From assembly GCA_902527265.1 (NCBI GenBank), contig CABZNY010000008.1:1-46772 (forward strand): a DNA stretch of 46,772 nucleotides. Direction: 5' to 3'. This DNA comes from an uncultured Pelagibacteraceae bacterium (GTDB lineage Bacteria > Pseudomonadota > Alphaproteobacteria > Pelagibacterales > Pelagibacteraceae). The translations under genes and the position numbers were made by a program. The notes below the pieces were generated by a model, which saw nothing but the letters and a program-made list of their open reading frames with translations, searched no databases and was not told the DNA's origin. Of this stretch, positions 1-10,097 are shown piece by piece. Position 1 is the stretch's first letter, and each line of letters opens with the position of its first letter.

Positions 1-664
1 ACGTAGAATTATTATTTTTATCCAAAATCTCATATCTTGTCTCAGCTTTTTCAATAATTTTTTTCTTTTCATCATATCTTATAAGATTATTTTTAATTGA
101 ACCTTTGTTCCTCAAAGTTATTTCTCCATGGCAAATTGCTATATATGTTTTATAAACTTTTCTTAGTCTAAAAAGTGTTGTCAGTTGTTGTGCTGCTGGT
201 CTATTTTTAGCTATCAAAAAAACTCCGGAGGTTTCTTTATCTAATCTATGAACTGAATATGGTTTATCATCTTTAAAAATCACACTGTTAGAAAATATAT
301 CAATCAAGTTTTTTTTTGATTTTGTTCCACCTTGTACAGATATTCCAGCTTGCTTATTAAGAACTATAAAATCTTCATTGTTATCTATGATAAAATCTTC
401 ATTTTCTTTTATTATTGTATTTGTAGGTTTAAACTTTACCTTTTTGTTAATAATTTCTTTTTTAAACTCAAAATTATGAAGTTCAATTACATCATTCATC
501 TCAAGCTTAGCTGAATTTTTAATTTTTTTTTTATTTAGCTTTATTTTCCCACTTCTTAGACTTCTCTCTATTAAACTTTGAGGAATTGAGCCAAAATATT
601 TTCTTATAAATCTATCAATACGCATACCAACAGACGTAGAGTCTACGTTGATATTTTTTTTCAT
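1..664 (-). CDS. RluC/RluD-family 23S rRNA pseudouridine synthase (3' end beyond window)
   Basis: Converts uridines in 23S rRNA to pseudouridine. Reading from the ATG at 664, 221 codons are visible before the window edge. The N-terminus is S4-like (about residues 10-75, Lys-rich). The catalytic motif HRLDKETSG follows, with its Asp at about residue 142, where RluC-type enzymes carry theirs. Downstream residues NRPAAQQL and VYKTY also fit the family. It begins 12 nt after the rplQ stop, so it is probably read through from the ribosomal operon. RluC fits better than RluD by the N-terminal form, but the missing C-terminus prevents a firm choice. Confidence 0.85.
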   Translation of the reverse strand, partial: MKKNINVDSTSVGMRIDRFIRKYFGSIPQSLIERSLRSGKIKLNKKKIKNSAKLEMNDVIELHNFEFKKEIINKKVKFKPTNTIIKENEDFIIDNNEDFIVLNKQAGISVQGGTKSKKNLIDIFSNSVIFKDDKPYSVHRLDKETSGVFLIAKNRPAAQQLTTLFRLRKVYKTYIAICHGEITLRNKGSIKNNLIRYDEKKKIIEKAETRYEILDKNNNST

Positions 665-676
665 AACAATTGTAAT

Positions 677-1123
677 TTAAGCAGTGGCTTCTTTAGGGGT
701 ATCTAATTTTTTTTCTTCTACTTTGGATTTATCTATTTTCTTTTTATCTACTTTCTTTGCCTCTACATCCCTATCTACAAATTCTATTACTGCCATAGGT
801 GCGTTATCTCCGTATCTAAATCCTGCTTTAATTATTCTTGTGTATCCACCTTTTCTATCTTGATACCTTTTAGATAATGTTTTTCTAATTTTACTTGCTG
901 AGGCTTCGTCTTGAAGTTTGGATATTAAAGTTCTCGTGTTTTGTAGTGTATCTTTCTTCCCTAAAGTAATTAATTTATCTGCTTGTGGTTTTAAAACTTT
1001 AGCTTTAGGCAATGTTGTTGTGATTTGCTCATACTTTACAAGAGAATTTAGCATATTTTTAATTAAAGCTTTTCTATGTTCGGATGTTCTATTTAATTTT
1101 TTATAACCAAATTTATGCCTCAT
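677..1123 (-). CDS. rplQ: 50S ribosomal protein L17
   Basis: Structural protein of the large subunit near the exit tunnel. The N-terminus [20 protein letters not shown] is the L17 signature. The globular part ends near residue 118 ([17 protein letters not shown]). A tail of about 30 residues rich in Lys, Glu and Asp follows, as is common in alphaproteobacteria. Its ATG overlaps the rpoA stop by one base (TAATG), so translation is probably coupled. It is the last ribosomal gene of the operon. Confidence 0.97.
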   Translation of the reverse strand: MRHKFGYKKLNRTSEHRKALIKNMLNSLVKYEQITTTLPKAKVLKPQADKLITLGKKDTLQNTRTLISKLQDEASASKIRKTLSKRYQDRKGGYTRIIKAGFRYGDNAPMAVIEFVDRDVEAKKVDKKKIDKSKVEEKKLDTPKEATA

Positions 1124-2151
1124 TAAATTGCTTCCTCAAGTTTTTTTGATAATTCAGCTATATTGTCTGGTGGCCAATTTGGTATTTCCATGCCTAAATA
1201 TAATGACATGCCTGTTAAAACCTCTTTTATTTCATTCAAGGATTTTCTTCCAAAATTTGGAGTTCTTAACATCTCTCCTTCGGATTTTTGAACTAAATCT
1301 CCAATATAAATTATATTATCATTTTTTAGACAATTCATTGATCTCACTGAAAGTTCGAGCTCATCAACCTTTCTAAGAAGATTTTTATTAAACTCAGGCT
1401 CAGTTGGTTGTTCTCTTACAATCACTTCTTGGGGTTCATCAAAGTTAACAAACATTCCTAGTTGATCTTGAAATATTCTAGCAGAGTATGCTACAGCATC
1501 CTCAGCAGAGATAGATCCATTTGTTTCAACTTCCATAGTTAATTTATCATAGTCTAAAGCCTTTCCTTCTCTTGCTGTACTTACTGAATATGAAACTTTT
1601 TTTACAGGACTGAATAAGGAATCTATAGAAATAAGCCCTAAAGGTGGTTCTTCAGGCTTATTCATATCTGCTGAAACATAGCCTTTACCATTACTCACTG
1701 TCATTTCCATATGAAAATTAGTGTTTTCATCTAAATTACATATTACTAAATCTGGATTTAATATTTCAATATCTGCTGATGTTGTGATATTTGATGCTTT
1801 AATCTCACCTGGACCTTTAGCATCCAAAACAAGCTTATTTGTTGTCTCAGAATTGCTTTTTAATGCTAAAGACTTCACATTCAAAACTATATCTGTTACG
1901 TCTTCTCTAACTCCTTTAATTGATGTAAATTCATGCAGAACTCCATCTATCTGTATTGCGGTAACTGCTGTTCCTCTGATTGATGACAAGAGAATTCTTC
2001 TTAAAGAATTTCCAAGTGTAAGACCATAACCTTTTTCTAACGGCTCAGCTACAATTTTTGCATAAGTCTTATCATCACTCAAATTAACATCGAGTTTTGG
2101 TGGTTTAATAAGTGACTTCCAATTTTTTATATTTACCTCTGATGTTTCCAT
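1123..2151 (-). CDS. rpoA: DNA-directed RNA polymerase subunit alpha
   Basis: Assembly platform of RNA polymerase and contact point for upstream promoter elements and activators. At 342 residues it is close to the usual length. The N-terminal dimerisation domain (about 1-235) contains [18 protein letters not shown] linker leads to the C-terminal domain (about 265-330) with [15 protein letters not shown] and [16 protein letters not shown], which include the DNA-binding residues. The gene sits between rpsK and rplQ as in most bacteria, with no gap on either side. Confidence 0.98.
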   Translation of the reverse strand: METSEVNIKNWKSLIKPPKLDVNLSDDKTYAKIVAEPLEKGYGLTLGNSLRRILLSSIRGTAVTAIQIDGVLHEFTSIKGVREDVTDIVLNVKSLALKSNSETTNKLVLDAKGPGEIKASNITTSADIEILNPDLVICNLDENTNFHMEMTVSNGKGYVSADMNKPEEPPLGLISIDSLFSPVKKVSYSVSTAREGKALDYDKLTMEVETNGSISAEDAVAYSARIFQDQLGMFVNFDEPQEVIVREQPTEPEFNKNLLRKVDELELSVRSMNCLKNDNIIYIGDLVQKSEGEMLRTPNFGRKSLNEIKEVLTGMSLYLGMEIPNWPPDNIAELSKKLEEAI

Positions 2152-2592
2152 TTATACTCTCCTTTTTTTAGGTGGTCTGGCACCATTATGTGGCATCGGT
2201 GTTGTATCTTTTATTGATATAATTTTAAAACCTCTAGCCTGTAACGCTCTTAGAGCTGTTTCTCTTCCTGAACCTGGTCCTTTAACTTCAACAGATAGAA
2301 TTTTCATTCCAACATCCAAAGCTTTTGCAGCTGCAGAGTCTGCTGCTACTTGAGCAGCATAAGGTGTTGACTTTCTTGATCCTTTAAAACCCTTTTGACC
2401 TGCAGATGCCCATGAAATTACATTACCATTTGTATCTGCAATTGTAACAATAGTATTATTAAATGTTGATTGAACATATGCTATACCATTCAAAATATTT
2501 TTTTTATTTTTTTTCTTTTTTGAATATGAACTTTTTTTGGACTTTTGCGATGTCTCTTTTAATTGATCTTTATTTTCTTTATCTTTAACCAT
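2152..2592 (-). CDS. rpsK: 30S ribosomal protein S11
   Basis: Small-subunit platform protein. Its core begins near residue 36 with [20 protein letters not shown] and ends with [13 protein letters not shown], both diagnostic. The first 35 residues are a Lys/Ser extension that is longer than in E. coli S11 (129 residues) and likely disordered. The stop directly abuts the rpoA start, and it lies one base after rpsM. Confidence 0.97.
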   Translation of the reverse strand: MVKDKENKDQLKETSQKSKKSSYSKKKKNKKNILNGIAYVQSTFNNTIVTIADTNGNVISWASAGQKGFKGSRKSTPYAAQVAADSAAAKALDVGMKILSVEVKGPGSGRETALRALQARGFKIISIKDTTPMPHNGARPPKKRRV

Positions 2593-2593
2593 A

Positions 2594-2977
2594 TTATTTT
2601 TTTAGTGGTGTTAATTTTTTACCTGCAATAGCTATAGCTTTTCCTTTACGTGTCCTTGCATTACATCTTGTTCTTTGTCCTCTAACAGGTAATTTTTTTC
2701 TATGTCTTGAGCCTCTGTATGACGCAAGGTCTATTAATCTTTTAATATTCAATGAAATATCTCTTCTTAGGTCTCCTTCAACAGTAAATTTTTGGTCAAT
2801 AAACTCTCTAATTTTTAAAATTTCTTCATCTGTAAGTTCATTAACCCTTTTATTTTTGGGTATATCTAATGAGTTACAAATATCTTTAGAATTCTTTTCC
2901 CCAATACCATAAATATAGGTTAGACCAATACGAACTAATTTATTTTGTGGTATATTTACACCTGCTATACGAGCCAT
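2594..2977 (-). CDS. rpsM: 30S ribosomal protein S13
   Basis: Small-subunit head protein that contacts the P-site tRNA and bridge B1. The start [15 protein letters not shown] and the C-terminal [16 protein letters not shown] are diagnostic. The 56 nt gap to adk is one of the few in the operon and contains a candidate promoter (3002-3029). rpmJ, which precedes rpsM in many other bacteria, is not here, as is normal for alphaproteobacteria. Confidence 0.97.
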   Translation of the reverse strand: MARIAGVNIPQNKLVRIGLTYIYGIGEKNSKDICNSLDIPKNKRVNELTDEEILKIREFIDQKFTVEGDLRRDISLNIKRLIDLASYRGSRHRKKLPVRGQRTRCNARTRKGKAIAIAGKKLTPLKK

Positions 2978-3001
2978 AATATTGAGATAAAAATTTAGAC
3001 T

Positions 3002-3029
3002 TTTATATAATAAGTTTTTTTAAAGTCAA
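3002..3029 (-). promoter_or_regulatory. Candidate internal promoter for rpsM-rpsK-rpoA-rplQ
   Basis: On the minus strand TTGACT (3024-3029) is separated by 16 nt from TATAAA (3002-3007), a good sigma70-type match placed 25 nt upstream of the rpsM ATG. In such AT-rich DNA a TATAAA alone would mean little; the combination with a near-consensus -35 in one of the few real gaps of the operon gives it weight. No expression evidence is available. Confidence 0.5.
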
Positions 3030-3033
3030 TGTC

Positions 3034-3597
3034 TTAAACTGATAGAATATGCTCTATTTTGCTTGAAATTACTGGTATTTCCTCATCTCCATTGATTTCA
3101 TAAAAATTTCTATTTTTAGAATAGAAATCTAAGACTGGTCTAGTAGTTTCCATGTAAGTATCATATCTTTTAAGAATAGTATTTAAATTATCATCAGACC
3201 TTTTTTCTAAAATTTTCCTTTTTTCAATTCTTTTAATAATTGTTTCTTTATTTACATTTAGAAAAAAAATATAATCTATTTTTTGATTAGAATTACTTAA
3301 TAAAAAGTCTAGATTTTTTGCTTGGTTTAATGATCTAGGATATCCATCAAATATTAATTTATTCTTTTTATTAGGATCAAATATTGCTTTTTTTATTAGC
3401 TCATTTACTATTTCGTCAGTTGCAAAATCTCCTTTTGAAATAATATTTTCAATATCTTTACCTAAGTCTGTTTGATTTTTAACTTCATTTCTTAAAAGAT
3501 CACCAGTTGAGATTTGATACAAATTAAATTTTTTTACAATATTGTTAGATTGTGTACCTTTACCTGCCCCTGGTGGTCCAAATATTATTACATTCAC
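3034..3597 (-). CDS. adk: Adenylate kinase
   Basis: Cytosolic enzyme interconverting ATP + AMP and 2 ADP. The P-loop GPPGAGKGTQ lies at residues 7-16, the AMP-binding part contains STGDLLRNEV, and FDGYPRSLNQA carries the conserved Arg. At 187 residues it is the short form: the LID is reduced to a few residues (after IEKRKILEKRSDDN), with no zinc cysteines. It sits six bases after secY, the standard alphaproteobacterial arrangement. Confidence 0.96.
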   Translation of the reverse strand: MNVIIFGPPGAGKGTQSNNIVKKFNLYQISTGDLLRNEVKNQTDLGKDIENIISKGDFATDEIVNELIKKAIFDPNKKNKLIFDGYPRSLNQAKNLDFLLSNSNQKIDYIFFLNVNKETIIKRIEKRKILEKRSDDNLNTILKRYDTYMETTRPVLDFYSKNRNFYEINGDEEIPVISSKIEHILSV

Positions 3598-3603
3598 TTT
3601 GAA

Positions 3604-4884
3604 TTATCTTCCAAATTTTGTTTTCTTAATCAATTGTTCATATTGAGAACTCATTAACCTAGTTTGAACTTGTGTAACTGTATCAATAGCTACAACAACA
3701 ACTATTAAAACTGAGGCTCCACCTAGATAAAAGGGGATAGGATAGTTTGCAATTAAAAATTCTGGCATTAAACAAACTAAGGTAAGATATAAAGCACCTA
3801 TGGTTGTTAATCTTGTTAATATTGTATCTATATAAAAAGCTGTACTTTCACCTGGTCTTATTCCTGGAATAAATCCTCCATATTTTCTTAAATTCTCTGC
3901 AGTTTCATTTGGATTAAATGTTATAGATGTATAGAAAAAAGTAAAAAAGATTATACCTGATGCATATAAAAGCATATATAAAGGTTGTCCTTGTGAAAAA
4001 TAAGAAGAAATATTTAAAAAAGTTTCATTTTGAGAAACATTAAAATTTGAAAAAGTAACTGGCAACAACAAAAGTGCAGATGCAAAAATTGCTGGTATTA
4101 CTCCAGCAGAATTAATTTTAAGAGGTAGATGTGATGACTCTCCTCCATACATTTTATTTCCCATTTGTCTTTTTGGGTAATTAATTAGAATTTTTCTCAA
4201 TGCTCTTTCCATAAAAACAATAAATAAAATTGTTAAAATCAATAGAATAAATATAAATATAATCATCATTGTTGAGATGGCACCTGTTCTACCTAATTCA
4301 AATGTTGTAACTAAAGCCCTTGGAATTTCTGCAACTATTCCAGAAAATATTATTAATGATATTCCATTACCAATACCTCTTTGTGTTATTTGCTCACCCA
4401 ACCACATTAAAAATATAGTTCCAGCTACAATTGTAGTTACTGTTGATATTTTAAAAAAAAATCCAGGATTTATCACTAAGTCAGCTGAAGATTCTAGTCC
4501 TACTGCAAGACCGTAACCTTGCACAGTAGCTAAAAGAACTGTACCATATCTTGTTATTTGTGTAATTTTTTGTCTACCAATTTCACCTTGGGCTTTTAGG
4601 TTCTTAAAATAATCTGTAACACCTGTTAGTAGCTGTATAATAATTGATGATGATATATATGGCATTATTCCTAAAGCAAATATTGCCATTCTACTGACTG
4701 CACCACCAGCGAATACATTAAACATTCCAAGCAATCCTTTTTGATTACTATCCATCATAATCTGCAATTGTTCAGGATCTATTCCTGGTAATGGAACAAA
4801 AGTTCCCAATCTATAAACAGCTAAAATTAATATAGTAAAAAGTATTCTATTTCTTAAATCATTTTTTTGAGATGATTCACTCAT
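3604..4884 (-). CDS. secY: Preprotein translocase subunit SecY
   Basis: Channel-forming subunit of the Sec translocon in the inner membrane. At 426 residues it has about ten hydrophobic segments. Diagnostic stretches are RLGTFVPLPGIDP near the N-terminus, ALGIMPYISSSIIIQLLT in the plug region, RGIGNGISLIIFSGI, and FNPNETAENLRKYGGFIPGI with RPGE. It follows rplO by two bases. It would export the many signal-peptide proteins encoded at 32-47 kb. Confidence 0.98.
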   Translation of the reverse strand: MSESSQKNDLRNRILFTILILAVYRLGTFVPLPGIDPEQLQIMMDSNQKGLLGMFNVFAGGAVSRMAIFALGIMPYISSSIIIQLLTGVTDYFKNLKAQGEIGRQKITQITRYGTVLLATVQGYGLAVGLESSADLVINPGFFFKISTVTTIVAGTIFLMWLGEQITQRGIGNGISLIIFSGIVAEIPRALVTTFELGRTGAISTMMIIFIFILLILTILFIVFMERALRKILINYPKRQMGNKMYGGESSHLPLKINSAGVIPAIFASALLLLPVTFSNFNVSQNETFLNISSYFSQGQPLYMLLYASGIIFFTFFYTSITFNPNETAENLRKYGGFIPGIRPGESTAFYIDTILTRLTTIGALYLTLVCLMPEFLIANYPIPFYLGGASVLIVVVVAIDTVTQVQTRLMSSQYEQLIKKTKFGR

Positions 4885-4886
4885 TT

Positions 4887-5345
4887 TTATTTAAGATTTT
4901 TTAATTTTAAATTACCACCTAATTTCTCAATTTTTTCTTTTGCTGAAGCAGAAGAAAAGTCAGCCAGTATATCAATTTTTGATTTTAGATTACCATTTCC
5001 AAGAACTTTGTATTTTAAATAAGATTTGTTGACTATATTACTTTTTTTTAAAACATCTAAATTAATTTGAGTTGCAGAATTAATTCTTTTCTTGTCTACA
5101 AATGTTTGAATTTGTTCAAGGTTAATTTTTGCCACTTTCGTTGTTCTAATTGGATTAAAACCTCTTTTTGGAAGTCTTCTATACAAAGGCATTTGACCAC
5201 CTTCAAAACTTTTAATTGCTACACCAGATCTAGATTTTTGACCTTTCACACCTCTTCCTGACGTCTTTCCCTTCCCTGAACCAATACCACGACCAAGTTT
5301 TTTTTTGGGAATTTTAACCTTTAATGTGTTATTTAGAATGTTCAT
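4887..5345 (-). CDS. rplO: 50S ribosomal protein L15
   Basis: Large-subunit assembly protein. The Gly-rich N-terminus KLGRGIGSGKGKTSGRG, then GQKSRSGVAIKSFEGGQMPL and RLPKRGF, identify it. The ATG overlaps the rpsE stop by one base (5345). That leaves no room for rpmD (L30), which normally lies between rpsE and rplO. Confidence 0.97.
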   Translation of the reverse strand: MNILNNTLKVKIPKKKLGRGIGSGKGKTSGRGVKGQKSRSGVAIKSFEGGQMPLYRRLPKRGFNPIRTTKVAKINLEQIQTFVDKKRINSATQINLDVLKKSNIVNKSYLKYKVLGNGNLKSKIDILADFSSASAKEKIEKLGGNLKLKNLK

Positions 5346-5845
5346 TACCCTCTTTTCTCAATTATTTCTGAAATTTTTTTATTTCTTATTAATGAAATAT
5401 TTTTTGGAGAATTCTGCTTTGTTAATGCTTTCATACAAGCTCTGATTACATTGTGAGGGTTTGCTGTTCCAAGTGATTTTGCAACAATATCTTTTATCCC
5501 AAGTACTTCACATACTGCTCTCACAGCTCCTCCTGCTATAATGCCAGTTCCTTTTGGTGCGGCTCTTAATTTAATTTTGCCAGCACCATCTTTTCCAAAA
5601 ATATCATGATGAATTGTTCTTCCCTCTCTCAATGGGATTTGAACAAGGTTTCGTCTTGCAAGTTCATTGGCCTTTTTAATTGCATCTGGAACTTGTTTTG
5701 CTTTTGCATGAGCAACACCTATTTTACCATTTTGATTGCCAACAACTACTAAAGCAGAAAATCCAAATCTTCTACCACCTTTCACTACTTTAGTTATTCG
5801 ATTTATATGAACTAATTTTTCTACAAATTCAGTATTTTTTTCCAT
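5345..5845 (-). CDS. rpsE: 30S ribosomal protein S5
   Basis: Small-subunit protein important for decoding accuracy. The S5 fold shows as [20 protein letters not shown] followed by [16 protein letters not shown], and the C-terminal domain as [19 protein letters not shown]. The 166-residue length is normal. Two bases separate it from rplR upstream. Downstream it couples directly to rplO rather than to rpmD. Confidence 0.97.
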   Translation of the reverse strand: MEKNTEFVEKLVHINRITKVVKGGRRFGFSALVVVGNQNGKIGVAHAKAKQVPDAIKKANELARRNLVQIPLREGRTIHHDIFGKDGAGKIKLRAAPKGTGIIAGGAVRAVCEVLGIKDIVAKSLGTANPHNVIRACMKALTKQNSPKNISLIRNKKISEIIEKRG

Positions 5846-5847
5846 TA

Positions 5848-6201
5848 TTAAAATTCCATTCCATTCTTTCTCAACTGCTCTGCTAGCAATTTTACTCTTC
5901 CATGATATTTGTAAATACCTCTATCAAAAAAAACTTTAGTTATTTTCATATCTTTTGCTTTTTTTGCAAGTTGTTCAGCTACTATTGCAGATAATTCTTT
6001 CTTACTTATTTTTTTAGATTTTATTTCTTTTGTATTTGATGTAGCAGAAACAAGTGTAATTTTTTTTTCATCATCAATTATTTGTGCACTTATATTTCTC
6101 GAAGATCTACTTACGGTTAGTCTTAATCTCTCATTAGAAGATACTTTTTTAATTTTATTTCTTATCCTGAATTTTTTTCTATCTGATGTTGATAAATTCA
6201 T
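5848..6201 (-). CDS. rplR: 50S ribosomal protein L18
   Basis: 5S rRNA-binding large-subunit protein, 117 residues. [20 protein letters not shown] and the C-terminal [20 protein letters not shown] are typical L18 features. Its start overlaps the rplF stop by one base, in the usual rplF-rplR-rpsE order. Confidence 0.96.
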   Translation of the reverse strand: MNLSTSDRKKFRIRNKIKKVSSNERLRLTVSRSSRNISAQIIDDEKKITLVSATSNTKEIKSKKISKKELSAIVAEQLAKKAKDMKITKVFFDRGIYKYHGRVKLLAEQLRKNGMEF

Positions 6202-6740
6202 TATTTCTTTTTTCCTTCTTTTCTTAATATGTATTGACCTTGTTCTTTGATGCCTTTTCCTTTGTAGGGCTCTGGTGGTCTTATACTTTGAATTTCTGCT
6301 GCTATCATGCCAACCTGTTGCTTATCCGTCCCTGAGATTTTTAAAATAACTTGCTTCTCTACCTGAATTTTTACACCATCAGGAATATCAAAATTTATAT
6401 CATGACTAAATCCTAACTGTAGATTAAGTACGTTTCCCTTTAAGGCTGCTCTATAACCAACACCTGAGAGTTCGAGAATTTTTTCATATCCCTTACTAGT
6501 TCCAATTATTGCATTATTTATTAGACTTCTGTTCATTCCCCATAATCTTTTGGTGTCTTGATTATTTAGCTTAGGTTTAATTGAAACATTTTTTCCATCA
6601 TTTATTTTTAAATCAAAAATATCTAAATCAATATTTATAGACTTTTTACCAAGTGGTCCTTCAATATTAATCATATTTCCACTCAATAGCACCTTCACTT
6701 TTTCAGGTATAGATATATTTATTTTTCCAATCTTTGACAT
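6201..6740 (-). CDS. rplF: 50S ribosomal protein L6
   Basis: Large-subunit protein near the factor-binding site. [17 protein letters not shown] and the late [20 protein letters not shown] are hallmarks. At 179 residues it carries the usual tandem of two L6 domains. Single-base overlaps link it to rpsH upstream and rplR downstream. Confidence 0.97.
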   Translation of the reverse strand: MSKIGKINISIPEKVKVLLSGNMINIEGPLGKKSINIDLDIFDLKINDGKNVSIKPKLNNQDTKRLWGMNRSLINNAIIGTSKGYEKILELSGVGYRAALKGNVLNLQLGFSHDINFDIPDGVKIQVEKQVILKISGTDKQQVGMIAAEIQSIRPPEPYKGKGIKEQGQYILRKEGKKK

Positions 6741-7135
6741 TAAAATACCTTACAAATTATTTCACCACCAACTTTTTGCTTTCTTGCATCTATATCAGTC
6801 ATAACACCCTTTGGTGTAGATATTATTGCGATGCCTAATCCATTATTTACTTTAGGCAAACTTTCGGCGCTAGAAAATATTCTTCTTCCTGGTTTTGATA
6901 TTCTTTCTATGGAACTTATAACTGGATTTCCTGAATTATATTTTAAATTTATATGTAAATTTGTTTTGTTTTGATTTGATTTTACCTCATAATCAATTAT
7001 GTACCCCTCTGATTTTAAAATTTCAGCAATTTTTGTTTTAAATTTTGATGATGGTAGTTCAATTTTCTTATGATTTCTCTTTTGAGAATTCTTTAATCTA
7101 GCTAACATATCACCTATTGGATCACTTAAACTCAT
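6740..7135 (-). CDS. rpsH: 30S ribosomal protein S8
   Basis: Small-subunit assembly protein binding 16S helix 21; in E. coli it also represses the spc operon. Identified by MSLSDPIGDMLARLKNSQKR, RISKPGRRIFSS and the C-terminal STPKGVMTDIDARKQKVGGE. It is 131 residues, ten bases after rpsN. I did not identify a mimic of the S8 translational repressor site in this run of overlapping genes. Confidence 0.97.
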   Translation of the reverse strand: MSLSDPIGDMLARLKNSQKRNHKKIELPSSKFKTKIAEILKSEGYIIDYEVKSNQNKTNLHINLKYNSGNPVISSIERISKPGRRIFSSAESLPKVNNGLGIAIISTPKGVMTDIDARKQKVGGEIICKVF

Positions 7136-7145
7136 AATATCCTTT

Positions 7146-7451
7146 CTACCAACTCGATTTCACCAGACCGGGAATTTTACCTTCAAGACCTAATTGTCTT
7201 AATGCAATTCTCGATATTTTTAATTTACGATAAACACCGTGTGGTCTACCTGTTATTTGACATCTATTTCTTACTCTAATTTTTGCAGAGTTTCTTGGCA
7301 GTTTTGAAAGCTTTTGCTGCGCTTTAAATCTATCTTCAAAACTTAATTTTTTGTTCATTATTATTTTTTTTAAACTTTCTCTTTTTTTATAAAATTTATC
7401 AGAAAGTTTTATTCTTTTATTATTTTTGTTTATTGCGCTCAATTTAGCCAT
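7146..7451 (-). CDS. rpsN: 30S ribosomal protein S14 (long, zinc-free form)
   Basis: Small-subunit head protein. It is 101 residues and lacks the paired CxxC motifs of the short zinc-binding form. The C-terminal block [20 protein letters not shown] with [11 protein letters not shown] is diagnostic. Only one S14 gene is visible here, between rplE and rpsH. Confidence 0.97.
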   Translation of the reverse strand: MAKLSAINKNNKRIKLSDKFYKKRESLKKIIMNKKLSFEDRFKAQQKLSKLPRNSAKIRVRNRCQITGRPHGVYRKLKISRIALRQLGLEGKIPGLVKSSW

Positions 7452-8005
7452 TAATTGTTCCTGCTTTCTTTAAATGGGAAATTTAATTTTTTAAGAAGTT
7501 CAAAACTATGTTTTTTATCCATTGATTTGATAACAATAGTAATATCTAAACCTCTAATTTTATCAACTTTATCAAAATTAACCTCAGGAAAAACAATTTG
7601 CTCTTTGACACCAAAAGTATAATTTCCAAATTTATCAAATGCATTTGCATTTAAACCTCTAAAATCTTTAATCCTTGGAAGTGCAATATTAACAAGTCTG
7701 TCAATAAATTCATACATTTTATTTTTTCTAAGGGTAACCTTTAAACCTGAATTTGTATTTTTTCTGGTTTTAAAATTTGCAATAGATTTTTTAAATTTTG
7801 TAACAATCGGCTTTTGTCCACTTATGCTTGCTAAATCATCTTGGCATGAACTTACTATTTTTGTATCATTACCATCTAGACCTAAGCCCATATTTAATAC
7901 AACTTTTTCAATTCTTGGTCCCATATATTGGCTTTTATATCCAAATTTTTCTTTTAAACTTGGGTTTATTTCATTTATTATTAAATTCTTAAGTCTTGGT
8001 TCCAT
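7451..8005 (-). CDS. rplE: 50S ribosomal protein L5
   Basis: 5S rRNA-binding protein forming the intersubunit bridge with S13. [13 protein letters not shown], the central [10 protein letters not shown], and the C-terminal [20 protein letters not shown] identify it. Length is 184 residues. It overlaps rplX upstream and rpsN downstream by one base each. Confidence 0.97.
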   Translation of the reverse strand: MEPRLKNLIINEINPSLKEKFGYKSQYMGPRIEKVVLNMGLGLDGNDTKIVSSCQDDLASISGQKPIVTKFKKSIANFKTRKNTNSGLKVTLRKNKMYEFIDRLVNIALPRIKDFRGLNANAFDKFGNYTFGVKEQIVFPEVNFDKVDKIRGLDITIVIKSMDKKHSFELLKKLNFPFKESRNN

Positions 8006-8244
8006 TATTTTTTAGCCTCTATTTTTTTTTTGTCTTCTAAAATCATTAAATTAGACAAATGTACAAAATTTTCTTTAGAAACAATACCGCCTTTTTTTTC
8101 TTTGGTTGTTTTAACATGTTTTTTTATAATATTTATTCCTTTAACTTTAGCTCTTTTGTTTTTTCTATCTATTTCTATAACTTCACCTTCTTTTTTTTTA
8201 TCTTTTCCAACTAACACTTTGACTTTTATTCCCTTTTTAATCAT
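8005..8244 (-). CDS. rplX: 50S ribosomal protein L24
   Basis: Assembly-initiator protein of the large subunit. The KOW motif begins at [20 protein letters not shown], and [12 protein letters not shown] follows. At 79 residues it is shorter than E. coli L24 (104), lacking most of the C-terminal part, in line with a streamlined genome. It overlaps rplN and rplE by one base each. Confidence 0.95.
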   Translation of the reverse strand: MIKKGIKVKVLVGKDKKKEGEVIEIDRKNKRAKVKGINIIKKHVKTTKEKKGGIVSKENFVHLSNLMILEDKKKIEAKK

Positions 8245-8612
8245 TACAAAACCTCTGGAGCTAATGAAATTATTTTCATCTGTCCCCTATTTCTCAATTC
8301 TCTAGTTACAGGACCAAATATTCTTGTACCGATAGGTTCTCCTTTATCGTCTGTTAAAACCGCTGCATTATTATCAAACCTTACTTTGGAACCATCATTT
8401 CTATGGATTCCTTTCCTTACTCTAACAACTACAGCTTTATGTACTGCACCTTTTTTAACTTTTCCTTTTGGTATTGCTTCCTTTACAGCTACAACTATAG
8501 TATCTCCTATACTCGCATATCTTCTTTTAGATCCTCCTAAAACCTTAATACACTCAATCTTCTTTGCTCCAGTATTATCTGCTACCATTAACTCTGTTTG
8601 TACTTGTATCAT
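8244..8612 (-). CDS. rplN: 50S ribosomal protein L14
   Basis: Large-subunit protein at the interface with S12 and h14. [20 protein letters not shown] and [26 protein letters not shown] (final 26 residues) are nearly invariant in the family. It is 122 residues and starts inside the end of rpsQ with a four-base overlap. Confidence 0.98.
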   Translation of the reverse strand: MIQVQTELMVADNTGAKKIECIKVLGGSKRRYASIGDTIVVAVKEAIPKGKVKKGAVHKAVVVRVRKGIHRNDGSKVRFDNNAAVLTDDKGEPIGTRIFGPVTRELRNRGQMKIISLAPEVL

Positions 8613-8845
8613 TTTGCTTCCTCGATCACTTCAAATTTTTTATTTTTTGAAAAAGGTCTACTTTCTATTATTGAAACTTTATCACCTATTTTAAATTTAT
8701 TATTTTCATCGTGTGCATTATATTTTTTTCTAGCTTTCATTACTTTTTTTAGCATAGGGTGTTGGTATTTTCTCTCAACTAAAACCGTAATAGTTTTGTT
8801 TGGTTTGTCACTCACAACAACTCCATTTAATACTTTTTTAGGCAT
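8609..8845 (-). CDS. rpsQ: 30S ribosomal protein S17
   Basis: Small-subunit primary binding protein with an OB fold, 78 residues. [20 protein letters not shown] and [20 protein letters not shown] mark it. It begins within the last eight bases of rpmC and ends in a four-base overlap with rplN, so translation of the three genes is likely coupled. Confidence 0.96.
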   Translation of the reverse strand: MPKKVLNGVVVSDKPNKTITVLVERKYQHPMLKKVMKARKKYNAHDENNKFKIGDKVSIIESRPFSKNKKFEVIEEAK

Positions 8846-9026
8846 TACTGGCTCCTATAAGTGTTTTTAATCTAGCTATATTTTTTTTTGTTTCTGTAAT
8901 TTTAGATGGACTTTTTATTTGACCATTAACTTTTTGAAATCTAAAATTAAAGAGATCTTTTTTTAGCTTATCTAGATTTTCTAACATTTGTTTTTTTGTT
9001 AATTTTTTAATTTCTTTTTTTTTCAT
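8838..9026 (-). CDS. rpmC: 50S ribosomal protein L29
   Basis: Small helical hairpin protein at the tunnel exit, a docking site for nascent-chain factors. It is 62 residues, with [20 protein letters not shown] and [14 protein letters not shown], the usual L29 pattern. One base separates it from rplP, and its end overlaps rpsQ by eight bases. Confidence 0.95.
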   Translation of the reverse strand: MKKKEIKKLTKKQMLENLDKLKKDLFNFRFQKVNGQIKSPSKITETKKNIARLKTLIGASNA

Positions 9027-9027
9027 T

Positions 9028-9435
9028 TTAGATTCTTTTTATAAATTTACATTTAATTGGTAATTTTGCTGATGCTTTATAAAGTGCCTCTTTTGCTATT
9101 GCCTCTGAAACACCGTCAACCTCAAATAGTATTCTACCTGGCTTCACTCTACATGCCCAAAATTCAGGTGAACCTTTGCCTTTTCCCATTCTTACCTCTG
9201 TTGGTTTTTTTGATACTGGTATATTTGGAAACATTCTTGTCCATACTCGACCTTGTCTCTTCATATGTCTTGTTAATGCAACTCTCGCTGCCTCTATTTG
9301 CCTAGATATTATTCTCTCTGGTTGAATTGCTTTCAAACCAAAAGAGCCATAATTCATTAGATTGCATCTAGAAGCATTACCATGAATTCTTCCTTTATGG
9401 GCTTTTCTAAATTTTGTTCTTGTTGGTTGTAGCAT
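9028..9435 (-). CDS. rplP: 50S ribosomal protein L16
   Basis: Late-assembly protein near the A site. [37 protein letters not shown], and [19 protein letters not shown] are diagnostic. It is 135 residues, two bases after rpsC. Confidence 0.98.
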   Translation of the reverse strand: MLQPTRTKFRKAHKGRIHGNASRCNLMNYGSFGLKAIQPERIISRQIEAARVALTRHMKRQGRVWTRMFPNIPVSKKPTEVRMGKGKGSPEFWACRVKPGRILFEVDGVSEAIAKEALYKASAKLPIKCKFIKRI

Positions 9436-9437
9436 TT

Positions 9438-10097
9438 TTACGCTTTATTCCTTTCTTGACTAAATTCTTTTGTAAATATTTCACCTTTGTAGATCCATAT
9501 TTTAATACCAATAATTCCATACGTCGTTAAAGCTTCAGCCTCAGAATAGTCAATGTCTGCTCTAAGTGTATGTGAAGGGATACTTCCCTCTCGCAACCAT
9601 TCAGTTCTTGCAATTTCATTTCCACCTAATCTTCCACTAATAGATACTTTTATTCCTTTTGCTCCTAATCTAAGAGCTGATTGCATTGCTCTTTTCATTG
9701 CTCGTCTGTATGAAACTCTTTTAACTAATTGCTGAGCTATATTTTCCGCAACTAAATAACTATTTGTTTCAGGTTTTTTAACTTCTTTAATATTAAGAAC
9801 AACTTCATTAGAAGTAATTTTTGATAAACTACTTTTAATTTTTTCAATATCGGATCCTTTTTTTCCAATTACAAATCCAGGTCTAGATGTATAGATTGTT
9901 ACAAAACATTTTTTAGAGGTTCTCTCAATCATTACTTTTGATACTCCAGAGTTTACAACGTTTTTTTTTATGTACTCTCTTATTCTAAAGTCCTCGATCA
10001 GATTATTACCAAAATCCTTCTTTTTGGCATACCAGACAGAGTCCCATCCTCTATTGATTCCTAATCTTAGACCTACTGGATTAACTTTTTGTCCCAT
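9438..10097 (-). CDS. rpsC: 30S ribosomal protein S3
   Basis: Head protein lining the mRNA entry channel. It starts [20 protein letters not shown]. The KH domain contains [17 protein letters not shown], and the C-terminal domain contains [20 protein letters not shown]. At 219 residues it lacks most of the variable tail of E. coli S3. The start lies 17 nt inside the end of rplV. Confidence 0.97.
   Translation of the reverse strand: MGQKVNPVGLRLGINRGWDSVWYAKKKDFGNNLIEDFRIREYIKKNVVNSGVSKVMIERTSKKCFVTIYTSRPGFVIGKKGSDIEKIKSSLSKITSNEVVLNIKEVKKPETNSYLVAENIAQQLVKRVSYRRAMKRAMQSALRLGAKGIKVSISGRLGGNEIARTEWLREGSIPSHTLRADIDYSEAEALTTYGIIGIKIWIYKGEIFTKEFSQERNKA

Noticed and set aside
918-1106. Plus-strand ORFs inside the ribosomal operon (here and many others of 60-160 codons)
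   Set aside because: They lie antisense to well-identified ribosomal and polymerase genes and encode hydrophobic, Phe/Leu/Ser-rich strings typical of reversed Lys-rich coding sequence.
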